Shown here piece by piece: positions 1 to 6,672 of a DNA stretch of 17,916 nt (position 1 is its first letter; every line of letters begins with the position of its first letter). The notes beneath the pieces were generated by a model, which was not told where the DNA came from, ran no database searches, and worked only from the letters and a program-made list of their open reading frames with translations. The stretch comes from Nitrosotalea sp. (GTDB taxonomy: Archaea; Halobacteriota; Syntropharchaeia; Alkanophagales; Methanospirareceae): the NCBI GenBank assembly GCA_020725315.1, contig DYFG01000022.1, positions 1-17,916 of the forward strand, in the 5' to 3' direction. The translations under genes and the position numbers were made by a program.

Positions 1-8
1 TTCTGTGA

Positions 9-218
9 AAAAGCGGAAATCTTTTTTCTCCGCAGAACGGGTGGTTGCAACGTTTGAGGTATAGGGATCTTAGATATGACACTCTCATGGATACAGATTT
101 TGTCAAGAAACATTATCGCAAAGCATTGTTGGAATTAGAGGAAGAGGATAAAATTCAAATTGACGGAGAGGGTCCGAGAGGAGGATTACCTGAGAATGCT
201 CTAATTACTTTCCCTTAA
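9..218 (+). pseudogene. 3' fragment of an unidentified protein gene
   Basis: An open frame entered just after an in-frame stop at 6-8 and ending at TAA 216-218. It encodes about 69 residues with no credible start codon. The C-terminal part (from NGWLQRLRYRDLRYDTLMD to the end LPENALITFP) has the look of a winged-helix C-terminal domain: a helix rich in Glu/Lys (ALLELEEED), then KIQI, a Gly/Arg turn, and a short hydrophobic strand. It is reminiscent of the C-terminal part of three-Cys-motif partner (TcmP-like) proteins, but that is recall rather than proof. The 5' part of the gene is either outside the window or lost. A second short open stretch at about 220-267 (ending KVIEGE and TAA) lies in another frame and may be a further scrap. 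Confidence 0.4.
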
Positions 219-269
219 TAGCTATTCAAAGGAAGAACTCGAAATGAAGGTTATAGAAGGTGAATAAAA

Positions 270-392
270 ATGAACACTGGAAGTGAAGTTATAGCGAAAC
301 TGAAAAGTATACTGGAAGAAATCGGCGTTGCGTATTCCAATATTCTATTATTTGGAAGTAGAACAGGGAAGAATTTAAAGAAGTGGTCTTGA
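270..392 (+). pseudogene. MNT-type nucleotidyltransferase antitoxin, N-terminal stump
   Basis: ATG at 270 follows a plausible GGTGA site at 259-263. The 40-codon frame contains the signature start of minimal nucleotidyltransferases: an amphipathic helix (EVIAKLKSILEEIG) followed by ILLFGSRTGKN, equivalent to the LFGSRARG motif of MNT proteins. The catalytic D-x-D that should follow a few residues later is absent, because homology stops near 370 and the sequence passes into a HEPN-like segment in another frame. In the intact family, MNT partners a HEPN RNase toxin and neutralises it, in known cases by AMP transfer. Here only about 33 of the usual ~100 residues remain, so the gene is dead. Confidence 0.65.
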
Positions 393-447
393 GATGGCTC
401 AAGAAAGCAGAAAACGACTTAAAAACCGTTAAACATCTATTACCATC
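371..447 (+). pseudogene. HEPN toxin N-terminal stump fused to the MNT stump
   Basis: In the frame starting at 371, the translation is EFKEVVLRWLKKAENDLKTV then KHLLP. This is the typical first helix of HEPN-domain toxins (W-L-x-K-A-E-x-D-L), which in archaeal modules are encoded directly after MNT. There is no start codon. The conserved R-x4-6-H RNase motif that would follow is missing, because near 447 the sequence becomes the opposite-strand end of a DUF1624-like gene. The layout implies two deletions: one fused MNT to HEPN and one fused HEPN to unrelated DNA. Confidence 0.6.
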
Positions 448-780
448 CACAATACCCGTAAGATACAGCGAAGCAATCAGTACCGGTTGATGAATCAGGT
501 AAATGAGTAACGAATGCCTTCCCAAGAAGGTCAAAAACCGTATAACCGCAAATTTAGAGAGATCATGAAGGTAAAAGTTCCTCGTGTAGTGAGGATAGAG
601 TGAATTGCCAAAGAACACGCCGATGAGCACGACGCCAAACCAGGGCAACAGCGGGAAATAGTCAATAGAGTAAAATCGGGCTGGCGTCAGTCCTAACCAC
701 AGGAACCACGGAAAACTAACCGTAAGGTTCTTCACATAGATGCCAAGCGCGATGAAAACGATACCCAGCAAAAGATTCAA
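448..780 (-). pseudogene. HGSNAT/DUF1624-type membrane protein, internal-to-C-terminal fragment
   Basis: The minus-strand frame opens with TTG at 780-778, overlapping the TGA stop of the MFS gene (779-777), and stays open to 289. Only about the first 111 residues look like protein sequence under selection. They carry hydrophobic segments (NLLLGIVFIALGIYV, LLPWFGVVLIGVFFGN, LGRHSLLIYLIHQPVLIA) and the motifs LTPARFYSIDYFPLLPWFG and H-S-L-L-I-Y-L-I-H-Q-P, typical of the second half of DUF1624 (HGSNAT_cat) acyltransferase-like membrane proteins. The N-terminal half, with the family's usual first transmembrane helices, is missing. The last ~50 residues of the ORF are antisense of the MNT/HEPN remnants and should not be read as a domain. 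It is probably not functional, although the TTG/TGA overlap could permit coupled translation. Confidence 0.65.
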
Positions 781-1982
781 GAAACGGAGTCCCTAAATGT
801 TTTGGTGCAGCAGTTCAAGAGCCCACCCGCCAAAGTGACAATGACAATTGGATAAAAAACCGCTGAGATACCAAAACTGTCACTGACCACACCCATGAGT
901 GGCCGGGAAAGAGACCCGACGCCGAACCCTGCTAACATTAACAACCCAAATGCTAATCCTGTTCTCGACAGCTCGATTTCCTTGCTTATTGTGGTTATTA
1001 TCGCTGGAAGAACCGCTGGAAATATCAAGCCCGCGAGTGCTAACGCAAGAATAGCCCAGAAGAGAGGGAGAAAGGGAACGATAAAAAAGAGCGGGGCAAC
1101 GAGGAAAAAGCCAAGAGCCATTACTTTTTGCTCCCCTACGAAGTCGGCTAAATGTCCACCGACTAATTTACCTAAAGCACCACCAGCGGTAAAAACCGAG
1201 GTTAATATCACTGTGAACTCAGGGCTTAATCCTTTAGCTTCATTCAGGAAAATAGGGATAAAAGTCAATGCACCACCGAGAACAAACCCAAAGAGCCCCT
1301 CTGTCAGGTACACTCTTCGTATCGAACTCGTCCTTATCATCTGGTGAAGAAAAACGGTTAAGATATAAACATGAGAATGAGCATCGGTGTTCTGCTTTGT
1401 TCGTTCCACTTCAAAGTTTCCGTCCCTCCGTTTTCTGAAGAGTAAGAAGGCGATAAATAGTGCAGGAACTGCCAGAAATACGTAAACGAACCGCCACTCG
1501 TAGTAAAACGAAATAAATCCCGCTATCAAGGGCGTTATAGCAAGTCCTATGCTCGCTCCGGTCTCGTGTACGCCATACGTTTTCCCTCGACTAACTTTGA
1601 ATGATCGTGCGATGTGAGACAGCGCAGAGGGATGATAGAAACTGAGAAAGAAGCCCATTACGATAAAAACAAGGGTAACGGCTCGAAAATCCCGAGCGAG
1701 CAGGAGAAGAGCTGAGAGAAGAGCAGTTGAGAGGAAGCCGAACCTTATCAGCCTTAGTCCCTCAACTCTATCCGAGAGCAGACCTGCCGGAATGCTTCCC
1801 AACCCAATAGCTGCCGCAAACGCAAAGGAAAGTAGACCTATCGAGGTATTCGTTAAGTGAAACTCCTCCTTTACTAACAGTGACAGCGCGGGGAGTGCAA
1901 CAGCCGTGATGTGCATTAAGCCATGTGATGCCGTCAGAGGTAAAAGTGTAAAAGTGAAAGGTGTGTTCCTCCCTGTTCTCAT
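777..1982 (-). CDS. Major facilitator superfamily (MFS) transporter
   Basis: A 401-residue polytopic inner-membrane protein of normal MFS length. An MFS motif A-like loop after helix 2 reads GLLSDRVEGLRLIRFG (about residues 67-82), and the half-repeat equivalent GGHLADFVGEQKVMALG occurs in the second half, with a hydrophilic central loop at about 183-215, so a 12-helix, two-bundle architecture is likely. The substrate cannot be deduced; the family exports or imports small solutes, usually with protons. The ATG at 1982 is supported by a strong AAGGAGTGAT site at about 1988-1997. The gene lies 91 bp downstream of the DUF1638 gene; that gap carries a T-rich/TATA-like stretch (2024-2040), so it may be transcribed on its own. 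Its stop codon overlaps the start of the DUF1624-like fragment. Confidence 0.85.
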   Translation of the reverse strand: MRTGRNTPFTFTLLPLTASHGLMHITAVALPALSLLVKEEFHLTNTSIGLLSFAFAAAIGLGSIPAGLLSDRVEGLRLIRFGFLSTALLSALLLLARDFRAVTLVFIVMGFFLSFYHPSALSHIARSFKVSRGKTYGVHETGASIGLAITPLIAGFISFYYEWRFVYVFLAVPALFIAFLLFRKRRDGNFEVERTKQNTDAHSHVYILTVFLHQMIRTSSIRRVYLTEGLFGFVLGGALTFIPIFLNEAKGLSPEFTVILTSVFTAGGALGKLVGGHLADFVGEQKVMALGFFLVAPLFFIVPFLPLFWAILALALAGLIFPAVLPAIITTISKEIELSRTGLAFGLLMLAGFGVGSLSRPLMGVVSDSFGISAVFYPIVIVTLAGGLLNCCTKTFRDSVS

Positions 1983-2060
1983 TAATAATCACTCCTTAAT
2001 TTGGCCGATAAGTTTTGTACTGTTAAAATAAAAAAATCACGTTTTTGCATCGACTAAACC

Positions 2061-2145
2061 CTTACTGAGCCTTTCAGGTTCGCGGGAACGCGGGCGGAGC
2101 CCGCGATTTCGGGGTCAACGGGGCGGAGCACCGTTTATCAGTAAG
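2061..2145. repeat. GC-rich repeat element with 8-bp terminal inverted repeats
   Basis: CTTACTGA at 2061-2068 is matched by its exact reverse complement TCAGTAAG at 2138-2145. Between them lies GC-rich DNA in an AT-rich setting. It contains a perfect 7-bp hairpin (2089-2095 with 2099-2105, loop GGA) and two imperfect ~26-bp tandem units, read on the minus strand as GGTGCTCCGCCCCGTT and GGGCTCCGCCCGCGTT. The structure resembles a REP/MITE-like short palindromic repeat. It spans the stop codon of the DUF1638 gene and encodes that protein's last 23 residues. Confidence 0.55.
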
Positions 2146-2979
2146 CCCGCTAGGTACCTTTACTACGTTCAGTATCTCGCACATAATCTTTGATGAGCCT
2201 TTTACCAGTTTTATTTCCAAGTTAAACTTCCGAGCGAAGTTCTTAACCGTTTGTGCGTATTCCCTTTCCTTCATGTCCGCTTTGGAATACCAGATCTTCA
2301 CGACCCGGTAATAATGATTCTTCAGGATCTTTATTATCTGTGGCGTGTCAGCCGCTGCATCTCGGTTCATCCGTCCTGCTATGATATTGATAGAGGATTC
2401 TAAAATTACCTGTGGCTCCTTTATGAGTGCCGCCCCAACCGGGGTCATGAAAAATGTCCCTACTTCTTCGTTCAGCAACGCCTGAACCCTCTCTCTCCCG
2501 AGCGCAATTTCAATACAATTGTTCAATATCTCGCCTTTTTCGTCTCGCGGCATCACCACTGGAAGAGGTGCCTCATTGAGTACACGCTCCATTGCTCCCA
2601 CAGAGCTTCCACACAGCCCGTAGCCCAGCACAATAACATCCACCACCAAACCCATTCTCTTTATACTATCCTCAATCTCCACCAGTAGTTTCTCCGGATA
2701 ATCATGCATCTGCAACTCCAGCACGTTAATAATCACGGAATCGTTAAGGTTCCTCTCATGGATTTCCCGCGCTATCTTCTCCAGCGTCTTCTCTTTTACT
2801 GCCAAACCGTCCTCAAGGAACTCACTCGAAAATCGGTCGATTACTGTCTGATGCCGTACCGTTATCACCGAATTCGTGGTATCCGGCAGCAGAAAAAATA
2901 CCTCTTTCACACCGGATTTCCTAACCACCTCTTTTATCTCTCTTCTTAAAATCTCGCAGGTGATGAGCCCGATGTGCAT
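2074..2979 (-). CDS. DUF1638 family protein with element-derived C-terminal tail
   Basis: A 301-residue soluble protein. Family features seen are an early Cys (C8), the MHDYPEKL segment with H92, and the hallmark YGLCGSS (residues 120-126), followed by LPVVMPRDEKGEILNNCIEIALG and TFFMTPVG. These fit DUF1638, a family found mostly in methanogenic archaea and anaerobic bacteria, in my recollection often near corrinoid/methyltransferase genes. No biochemical role is established, and the conserved Cys/His residues suggest metal or corrinoid binding only as inference. Residues 279-301, starting LTDKRCSAPLTPKSR, are encoded by a GC-rich repeat-like element (2061-2145) and are probably not ancestral. 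The gene starts 68 bp after rpl5 ends and precedes the MFS gene on the same strand. Confidence 0.8.
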   Translation of the reverse strand: MHIGLITCEILRREIKEVVRKSGVKEVFFLLPDTTNSVITVRHQTVIDRFSSEFLEDGLAVKEKTLEKIAREIHERNLNDSVIINVLELQMHDYPEKLLVEIEDSIKRMGLVVDVIVLGYGLCGSSVGAMERVLNEAPLPVVMPRDEKGEILNNCIEIALGRERVQALLNEEVGTFFMTPVGAALIKEPQVILESSINIIAGRMNRDAAADTPQIIKILKNHYYRVVKIWYSKADMKEREYAQTVKNFARKFNLEIKLVKGSSKIMCEILNVVKVPSGLTDKRCSAPLTPKSRAPPAFPRT

Positions 2980-3047
2980 GATTTTGACTTCTCCTTCTCC
3001 TTATTTATTGAAGAAAAAGGGATAAATGCGAAGTGAAAAATGCTACG

Positions 3048-3560
3048 TTACTCCTCCAACACTTCTACGCCGTATTCCTTCTCAAGAAAAGCAATGACAT
3101 CCGCTCTGTTTATCCGCTGCTTATTCGGCAGCTTCCTTTTCTGTATCCTTCTCTCTTGTATCCTATACCCAGGCCTCTTTAACGACACACAGACATCCAT
3201 TCCATATATCCCGACTTTAGGGTCGTAACGGATGCCAAAGTCGGTATGCTCTGCAATGCCAAATGAGAAATTGCCGTAAGTGTCAAACTGACTCTTTAGA
3301 AGTTTATTCTGTATTTTAAAACACCGCTTAAGGAAATCCCGTGCACGCTCTCCTCGTAACGTGACTTTGCATGCAATAGCCTCGCCTTTTTTTATACCAA
3401 AGGGCTGTATAGTTCTCCTCGCCTTTCTCTTAATCGATTTTTGACCCGTGATGTGATCTAAAAGCTTCTCCGCTTTTGCTAACTTCTCACCACTTTCACC
3501 CACACCCATGTTGATCACCACCTTCTCCACTTCTATTCTCCTCATCGGGTTTTCTGGCAT
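3048..3560 (-). CDS. rpl5: 50S ribosomal protein L5 (uL5)
   Basis: A 170-residue archaeal L5, a central-protuberance protein of the large subunit that contacts 5S rRNA and the P-site tRNA. Recognisable signatures are VEKVVINMGVGESG near residues 11-24, the GQKSIKRKARRTIQPFGIKKG segment, KVTLRGERARDFLKR, and FGIAEHTDFGIRYDPKVGIYGMDV followed by the archaeal C-terminal extension with RRIQKRKLPNKQRI. It starts at ATG 3560, preceded by an AAAGGAGAG site about 10 nt upstream. It lies 60 bp downstream of rps4e, in the order usual for the archaeal spc operon (L14-L24-S4e-L5-S14-S8). However, S14 and S8 do not follow; a DUF1638 gene does. Confidence 0.96.
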   Translation of the reverse strand: MPENPMRRIEVEKVVINMGVGESGEKLAKAEKLLDHITGQKSIKRKARRTIQPFGIKKGEAIACKVTLRGERARDFLKRCFKIQNKLLKSQFDTYGNFSFGIAEHTDFGIRYDPKVGIYGMDVCVSLKRPGYRIQERRIQKRKLPNKQRINRADVIAFLEKEYGVEVLEE

Positions 3561-3620
3561 TTCCTTTCTCTCCTTTCGCGATTTTTGGTATTTAATTTAA
3601 TATCCGCTAATAGCTCGGAT

Positions 3621-4346
3621 TTATGATGTACGTAATCCGGGGACCTCTATCTTCTCCTCGCCCACCACGAAGAGAGAATCCTCAACGGTCTCGAAAGGTT
3701 CGCCTCCATCAAGCGGTTTTATCCGCACGATATTTGGGTGTGAACTTCGCACTATTTTTATCTCCTCTATCTCACCTGTCTGAGCAGAGTGCTTCCCGCT
3801 AATCACTACCACTTTGCTCCCTTCCTCGTAGGCAAAATGCTGCACTATCTCGTTATCGGGAATTGAGATCATCAACGAATCATGCGGTTGTATCTCCTCA
3901 CCGGACTCTTCGGGAAGAATGTTTCTACCGTCATGCAAGTTCAGTTGTATCTTTCCTTCTTTTAACATCTGTTTCCCATCCACCCTGCACAGTTTTGTGG
4001 AGGCTTCTTCTTCACCTATTTCTACCAGCGATAAATTCCCCTTCTTGTCCAGGAGCACCATATAATACGCCTTCACGAGTGGAATGGAAAGAATGTCAAA
4101 GATACCAACGGCGAACTTCCGGTCTTTCCTCACCTTTCCATTGACGACCACATTGCCTTCGTTCAGTATCCGCTTTGCCTCTCGACTATTATCCGCCAAC
4201 TTCAGCATATCCCTTATAACCAAAAGCAAAGGCATGCTTCTAGCCTTTGGATGCGCTCCAGGTCGTGGTTTTACTGCCCAGTACGATGCTTTTCGTTCTA
4301 TCTTCCAGCTACGAGGTGCTGCGATCCGTTTTTGATGCTTTACCAT
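3621..4346 (-). CDS. rps4e: 30S ribosomal protein S4e
   Basis: A 241-residue S4e, a small-subunit protein found in archaea and eukaryotes. Domain order: an N-terminal S4e segment beginning MVKHQKRIAAPRSWKIERK; an S4-like RNA-binding region (about 42-100) with MLKLADNSREAKRILNEG and VVVNGKVRKDRKFAVGIFDI; the central S4e domain; and a C-terminal KOW-like segment (GSKVVVISGKHSAQTGEIEEI). The length is normal. The ATG at 4346 is preceded by GGAGGGGAA at about 4354-4362. It begins 26 bp after the cdc48 stop on the same strand, so cdc48, rps4e and rpl5 are probably cotranscribed. L14 and L24, normally upstream of S4e, are absent, so this pair has separated from the main ribosomal operon. Confidence 0.96.
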   Translation of the reverse strand: MVKHQKRIAAPRSWKIERKASYWAVKPRPGAHPKARSMPLLLVIRDMLKLADNSREAKRILNEGNVVVNGKVRKDRKFAVGIFDILSIPLVKAYYMVLLDKKGNLSLVEIGEEEASTKLCRVDGKQMLKEGKIQLNLHDGRNILPEESGEEIQPHDSLMISIPDNEIVQHFAYEEGSKVVVISGKHSAQTGEIEEIKIVRSSHPNIVRIKPLDGGEPFETVEDSLFVVGEEKIEVPGLRTS

Positions 4347-4372
4347 TTTTGGTTTCGTTCCCCTCCATTCAG

Positions 4373-6574
4373 TTATGCATACGCATGTTTTACCAAATCC
4401 TCTGCTCTTGCTTCAAACTCCTGTAGTGCTCTCGGTGTTGTAGTCGGTTTCACACTCTTAAGAGCGGCTTCAAAATGCTTCTTCTTTATTACTACATTCT
4501 TTATTGCATCCTTCATCTGCTCCTCGGCTATTCCGGAAGCGAGGAACTCACGCAACGCAGCCATTACTGCTTCTTTAATGATAGCCGCTATATCTGCACC
4601 GACATACCGGTCGGTCCATTTCGCCAGTTCTTCTCTATCAACATCCTCTCCTAAGGGTTTACCTCTCAGATGAACCGCGAAAATGTCCTTCCTCGCCTCT
4701 TTATCCGGCAGTTGGATGTAGATCAATCGATCAAGCCTGCCGGGTCTGAGCATTGCGGGATCTACAATATCAGGTCTGTTGGTAGCCGCTATGACAATCA
4801 CATCCTTCAGCTCCTCTAATCCATCCATCTCTGTTAAGAGCTGTGAAACTACTCGTTCGGTTACATGCGAGTCATAGCCCGCCCCTCTTATCGGTGCAAT
4901 TGAATCGAGCTCATCAAGGAAGATAATACAGGGAGCAGCTTGTTTCGCCTTTCTGAACACCTCGCGAACCGCTCGTTCTGACTCTCCTACCCATTTCGAC
5001 AAGAGTTCAGGTCCCTTAATCGAAATGAAATTCGCCTCACTCTCATTTGCGACTGCCTTTACGAGCATCGTCTTTCCCGTGCCCGGCGGTCCAAAGAGAA
5101 GGATACCCTTCGGAGGCTTTGTATTTAACTGAGAGAACGCATCAGGATATTTGAGCGGCCACTCCACAACCTCCCTCAGTTCATCTTTCACACGCTCCAA
5201 ACCGCCGATGTCATCCCACTTCACATTTGGCACTTCGACAAATACTTCCCTGAGCGCAGAAGGTTCGGTGTTTTTTAACGCCTCACTGAAGTCTTCCTTT
5301 GTAACTTTCAGCTCCTCCATCACTTCTGGCGGTATCTCCTTCTCGATATCTATCTCCGGTACTACTTTTCGGAGCGCATGCATAGCAGCCTCTTTACATA
5401 ACGTAGCGAGGTCTGCACCGACAAATCCATGCGTGAGATTGGCAATTTCTTTGAGATTTACATCATCTGCCAGTGGCATTCCCCTCGTATGCACATGTAA
5501 TATCTCCTCACGACCGTTCCTGTCCGGAATGCCTATTTCGATCTCACGATCAAAGCGACCTCCTCTTCTCAAAGCCTCATCGAGCGCATTTGGTCTGTTC
5601 GTGGCACCGATTACGACTACCTGCCCACGCGATTCAAGACCATCCATTAACGAGAGAAGTTGAGCTACTACTCTTCTTTCCACTTCTCCAGTTGTCTCTC
5701 CTCGCTTCGGCGCTATTGAATCCAACTCGTCAATAAAGATGATAGAAGGGGCGTCTTTCTCCGCCTCCTCAAATATCTCACGGAGGTGTTTTTCACTTTC
5801 GCCATAAAATTTACTCATTATTTCGGGACCGGAGATAGAATGAAAATTGGCATAGGTCTCATTCGCAACTGCTTTCGCGATCAGCGTCTTTCCAGTCCCA
5901 GGTGGTCCATGCAGGAGAACACCTTTTGGTGGCTCTATTCCCAGCCGCTCGAAGAGCTCAGGATGTCTGAGCGGCAATTCTATCAGCTCTCTTATCAGAC
6001 CTATCTCGCGCTTTAGTCCACCGATGTCCTCATACGTCACATAGGGAACACCTATTTTCTCTTCCCTCGCCTTACGAAGCACAATCTCCGTATCTATATT
6101 CGGTATCACGGTGCCTAAGGGAACGGTATTAGTAACGAGAAAAGAAACAGGATTTCCTAACAACTCAATCCGTATGATTTGCCCTTTAGTAACGGGCACA
6201 CCTTTTACTCTGCTCAATAAGTATCGTTCGCCACCCGCAATTCTTATAGGTTGCGTAGGCTCAAGTGTAATTCTCTTTGCCTCTTTCACCGTCGTCTTCT
6301 TTACTGTCACCTTATCATCTAGAGCGACGCCCGCATTGCTCCTTATGTTTCCATCTATGCGTAGTAATGCCTTGCCACTATCAGGTGTGTAGCCAGGATG
6401 CACAATAGCGGTGGCAATACTCCTCCCTTCTATCTCTATCACATCTCCCGGTATGAGTCCAAGCGTTCGCATCGTTTCTGTATCTATTCGTGCTATTCCT
6501 CTACCCGCATCTCGATGATATGCCTCTGCTACCCTTAGTATTACTGATTTATCTTTTTCTTCTTCGTCTGCCAT
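4373..6574 (-). CDS. cdc48: Cdc48/VAT-type AAA+ ATPase
   Basis: A 733-residue protein with the full Cdc48 layout. The N-terminal double-psi-barrel and beta-clam substrate domain spans about 8-180, starting VILRVAEAYHRDAGRGIARI. D1 has Walker A GPPGTGKT at 223-230 and Walker B IIFIDE (D282-E283). D2 has Walker A at 495-502 and Walker B IIFLDE (D554-E555). Both domains have the DDIGGL/EDIGGL entry motif and ATNRP sensor-1 region. The cytosolic hexamer threads and unfolds proteins, and in archaea can feed the 20S proteasome. The final residues H-A-Y-A end in Ala-Tyr-Ala, a loose match to the HbYX proteasome-docking motif. The ATG at 6574 has AGGAG directly abutting it and GGTGA 12 nt upstream. 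It is divergent from the aminotransferase gene and leads the ribosomal pair. Confidence 0.97.
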   Translation of the reverse strand: MADEEEKDKSVILRVAEAYHRDAGRGIARIDTETMRTLGLIPGDVIEIEGRSIATAIVHPGYTPDSGKALLRIDGNIRSNAGVALDDKVTVKKTTVKEAKRITLEPTQPIRIAGGERYLLSRVKGVPVTKGQIIRIELLGNPVSFLVTNTVPLGTVIPNIDTEIVLRKAREEKIGVPYVTYEDIGGLKREIGLIRELIELPLRHPELFERLGIEPPKGVLLHGPPGTGKTLIAKAVANETYANFHSISGPEIMSKFYGESEKHLREIFEEAEKDAPSIIFIDELDSIAPKRGETTGEVERRVVAQLLSLMDGLESRGQVVVIGATNRPNALDEALRRGGRFDREIEIGIPDRNGREEILHVHTRGMPLADDVNLKEIANLTHGFVGADLATLCKEAAMHALRKVVPEIDIEKEIPPEVMEELKVTKEDFSEALKNTEPSALREVFVEVPNVKWDDIGGLERVKDELREVVEWPLKYPDAFSQLNTKPPKGILLFGPPGTGKTMLVKAVANESEANFISIKGPELLSKWVGESERAVREVFRKAKQAAPCIIFLDELDSIAPIRGAGYDSHVTERVVSQLLTEMDGLEELKDVIVIAATNRPDIVDPAMLRPGRLDRLIYIQLPDKEARKDIFAVHLRGKPLGEDVDREELAKWTDRYVGADIAAIIKEAVMAALREFLASGIAEEQMKDAIKNVVIKKKHFEAALKSVKPTTTPRALQEFEARAEDLVKHAYA

Positions 6575-6633
6575 CTCCTTATCTTTTCACCTATTATATC
6601 ATCAGTATACAATTAAAAAACCTAAGTGTCAGG

Positions 6634-6643
6634 CTTATATATG
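6634..6643 (+). promoter_or_regulatory. TATA box for the aminotransferase gene
   Basis: CTTATATATG lies about 30-39 nt upstream of the ATG at 6673. With the usual ~25-nt archaeal spacing, transcription would start near 6662-6668, giving a very short leader. No Shine-Dalgarno sequence is present between it and the ATG, which fits leaderless or near-leaderless initiation. Confidence 0.55.
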
Positions 6644-6672
6644 CTTTTAAGAAAAAAAATAGTGCGAGTACT

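Noticed and set aside
289..447. C-terminal ~50 residues of the DUF1624-like ORF as a novel domain
   Set aside because: They are antisense of the MNT and HEPN remnants and have no independent support.
895..1347. 150-codon plus-strand ORF opposite the MFS gene
   Set aside because: It is the shadow of the MFS coding sequence, and its low-complexity Asn/Pro/Lys composition does not look like a protein. No promoter or ribosome site is evident.
6490..6672. In-frame extension of the aminotransferase by 61 residues upstream
   Set aside because: The stretch overlaps the cdc48 start antisense and the aminotransferase TATA box, and its translation is unlike the family. The family N-terminus begins at 6673.
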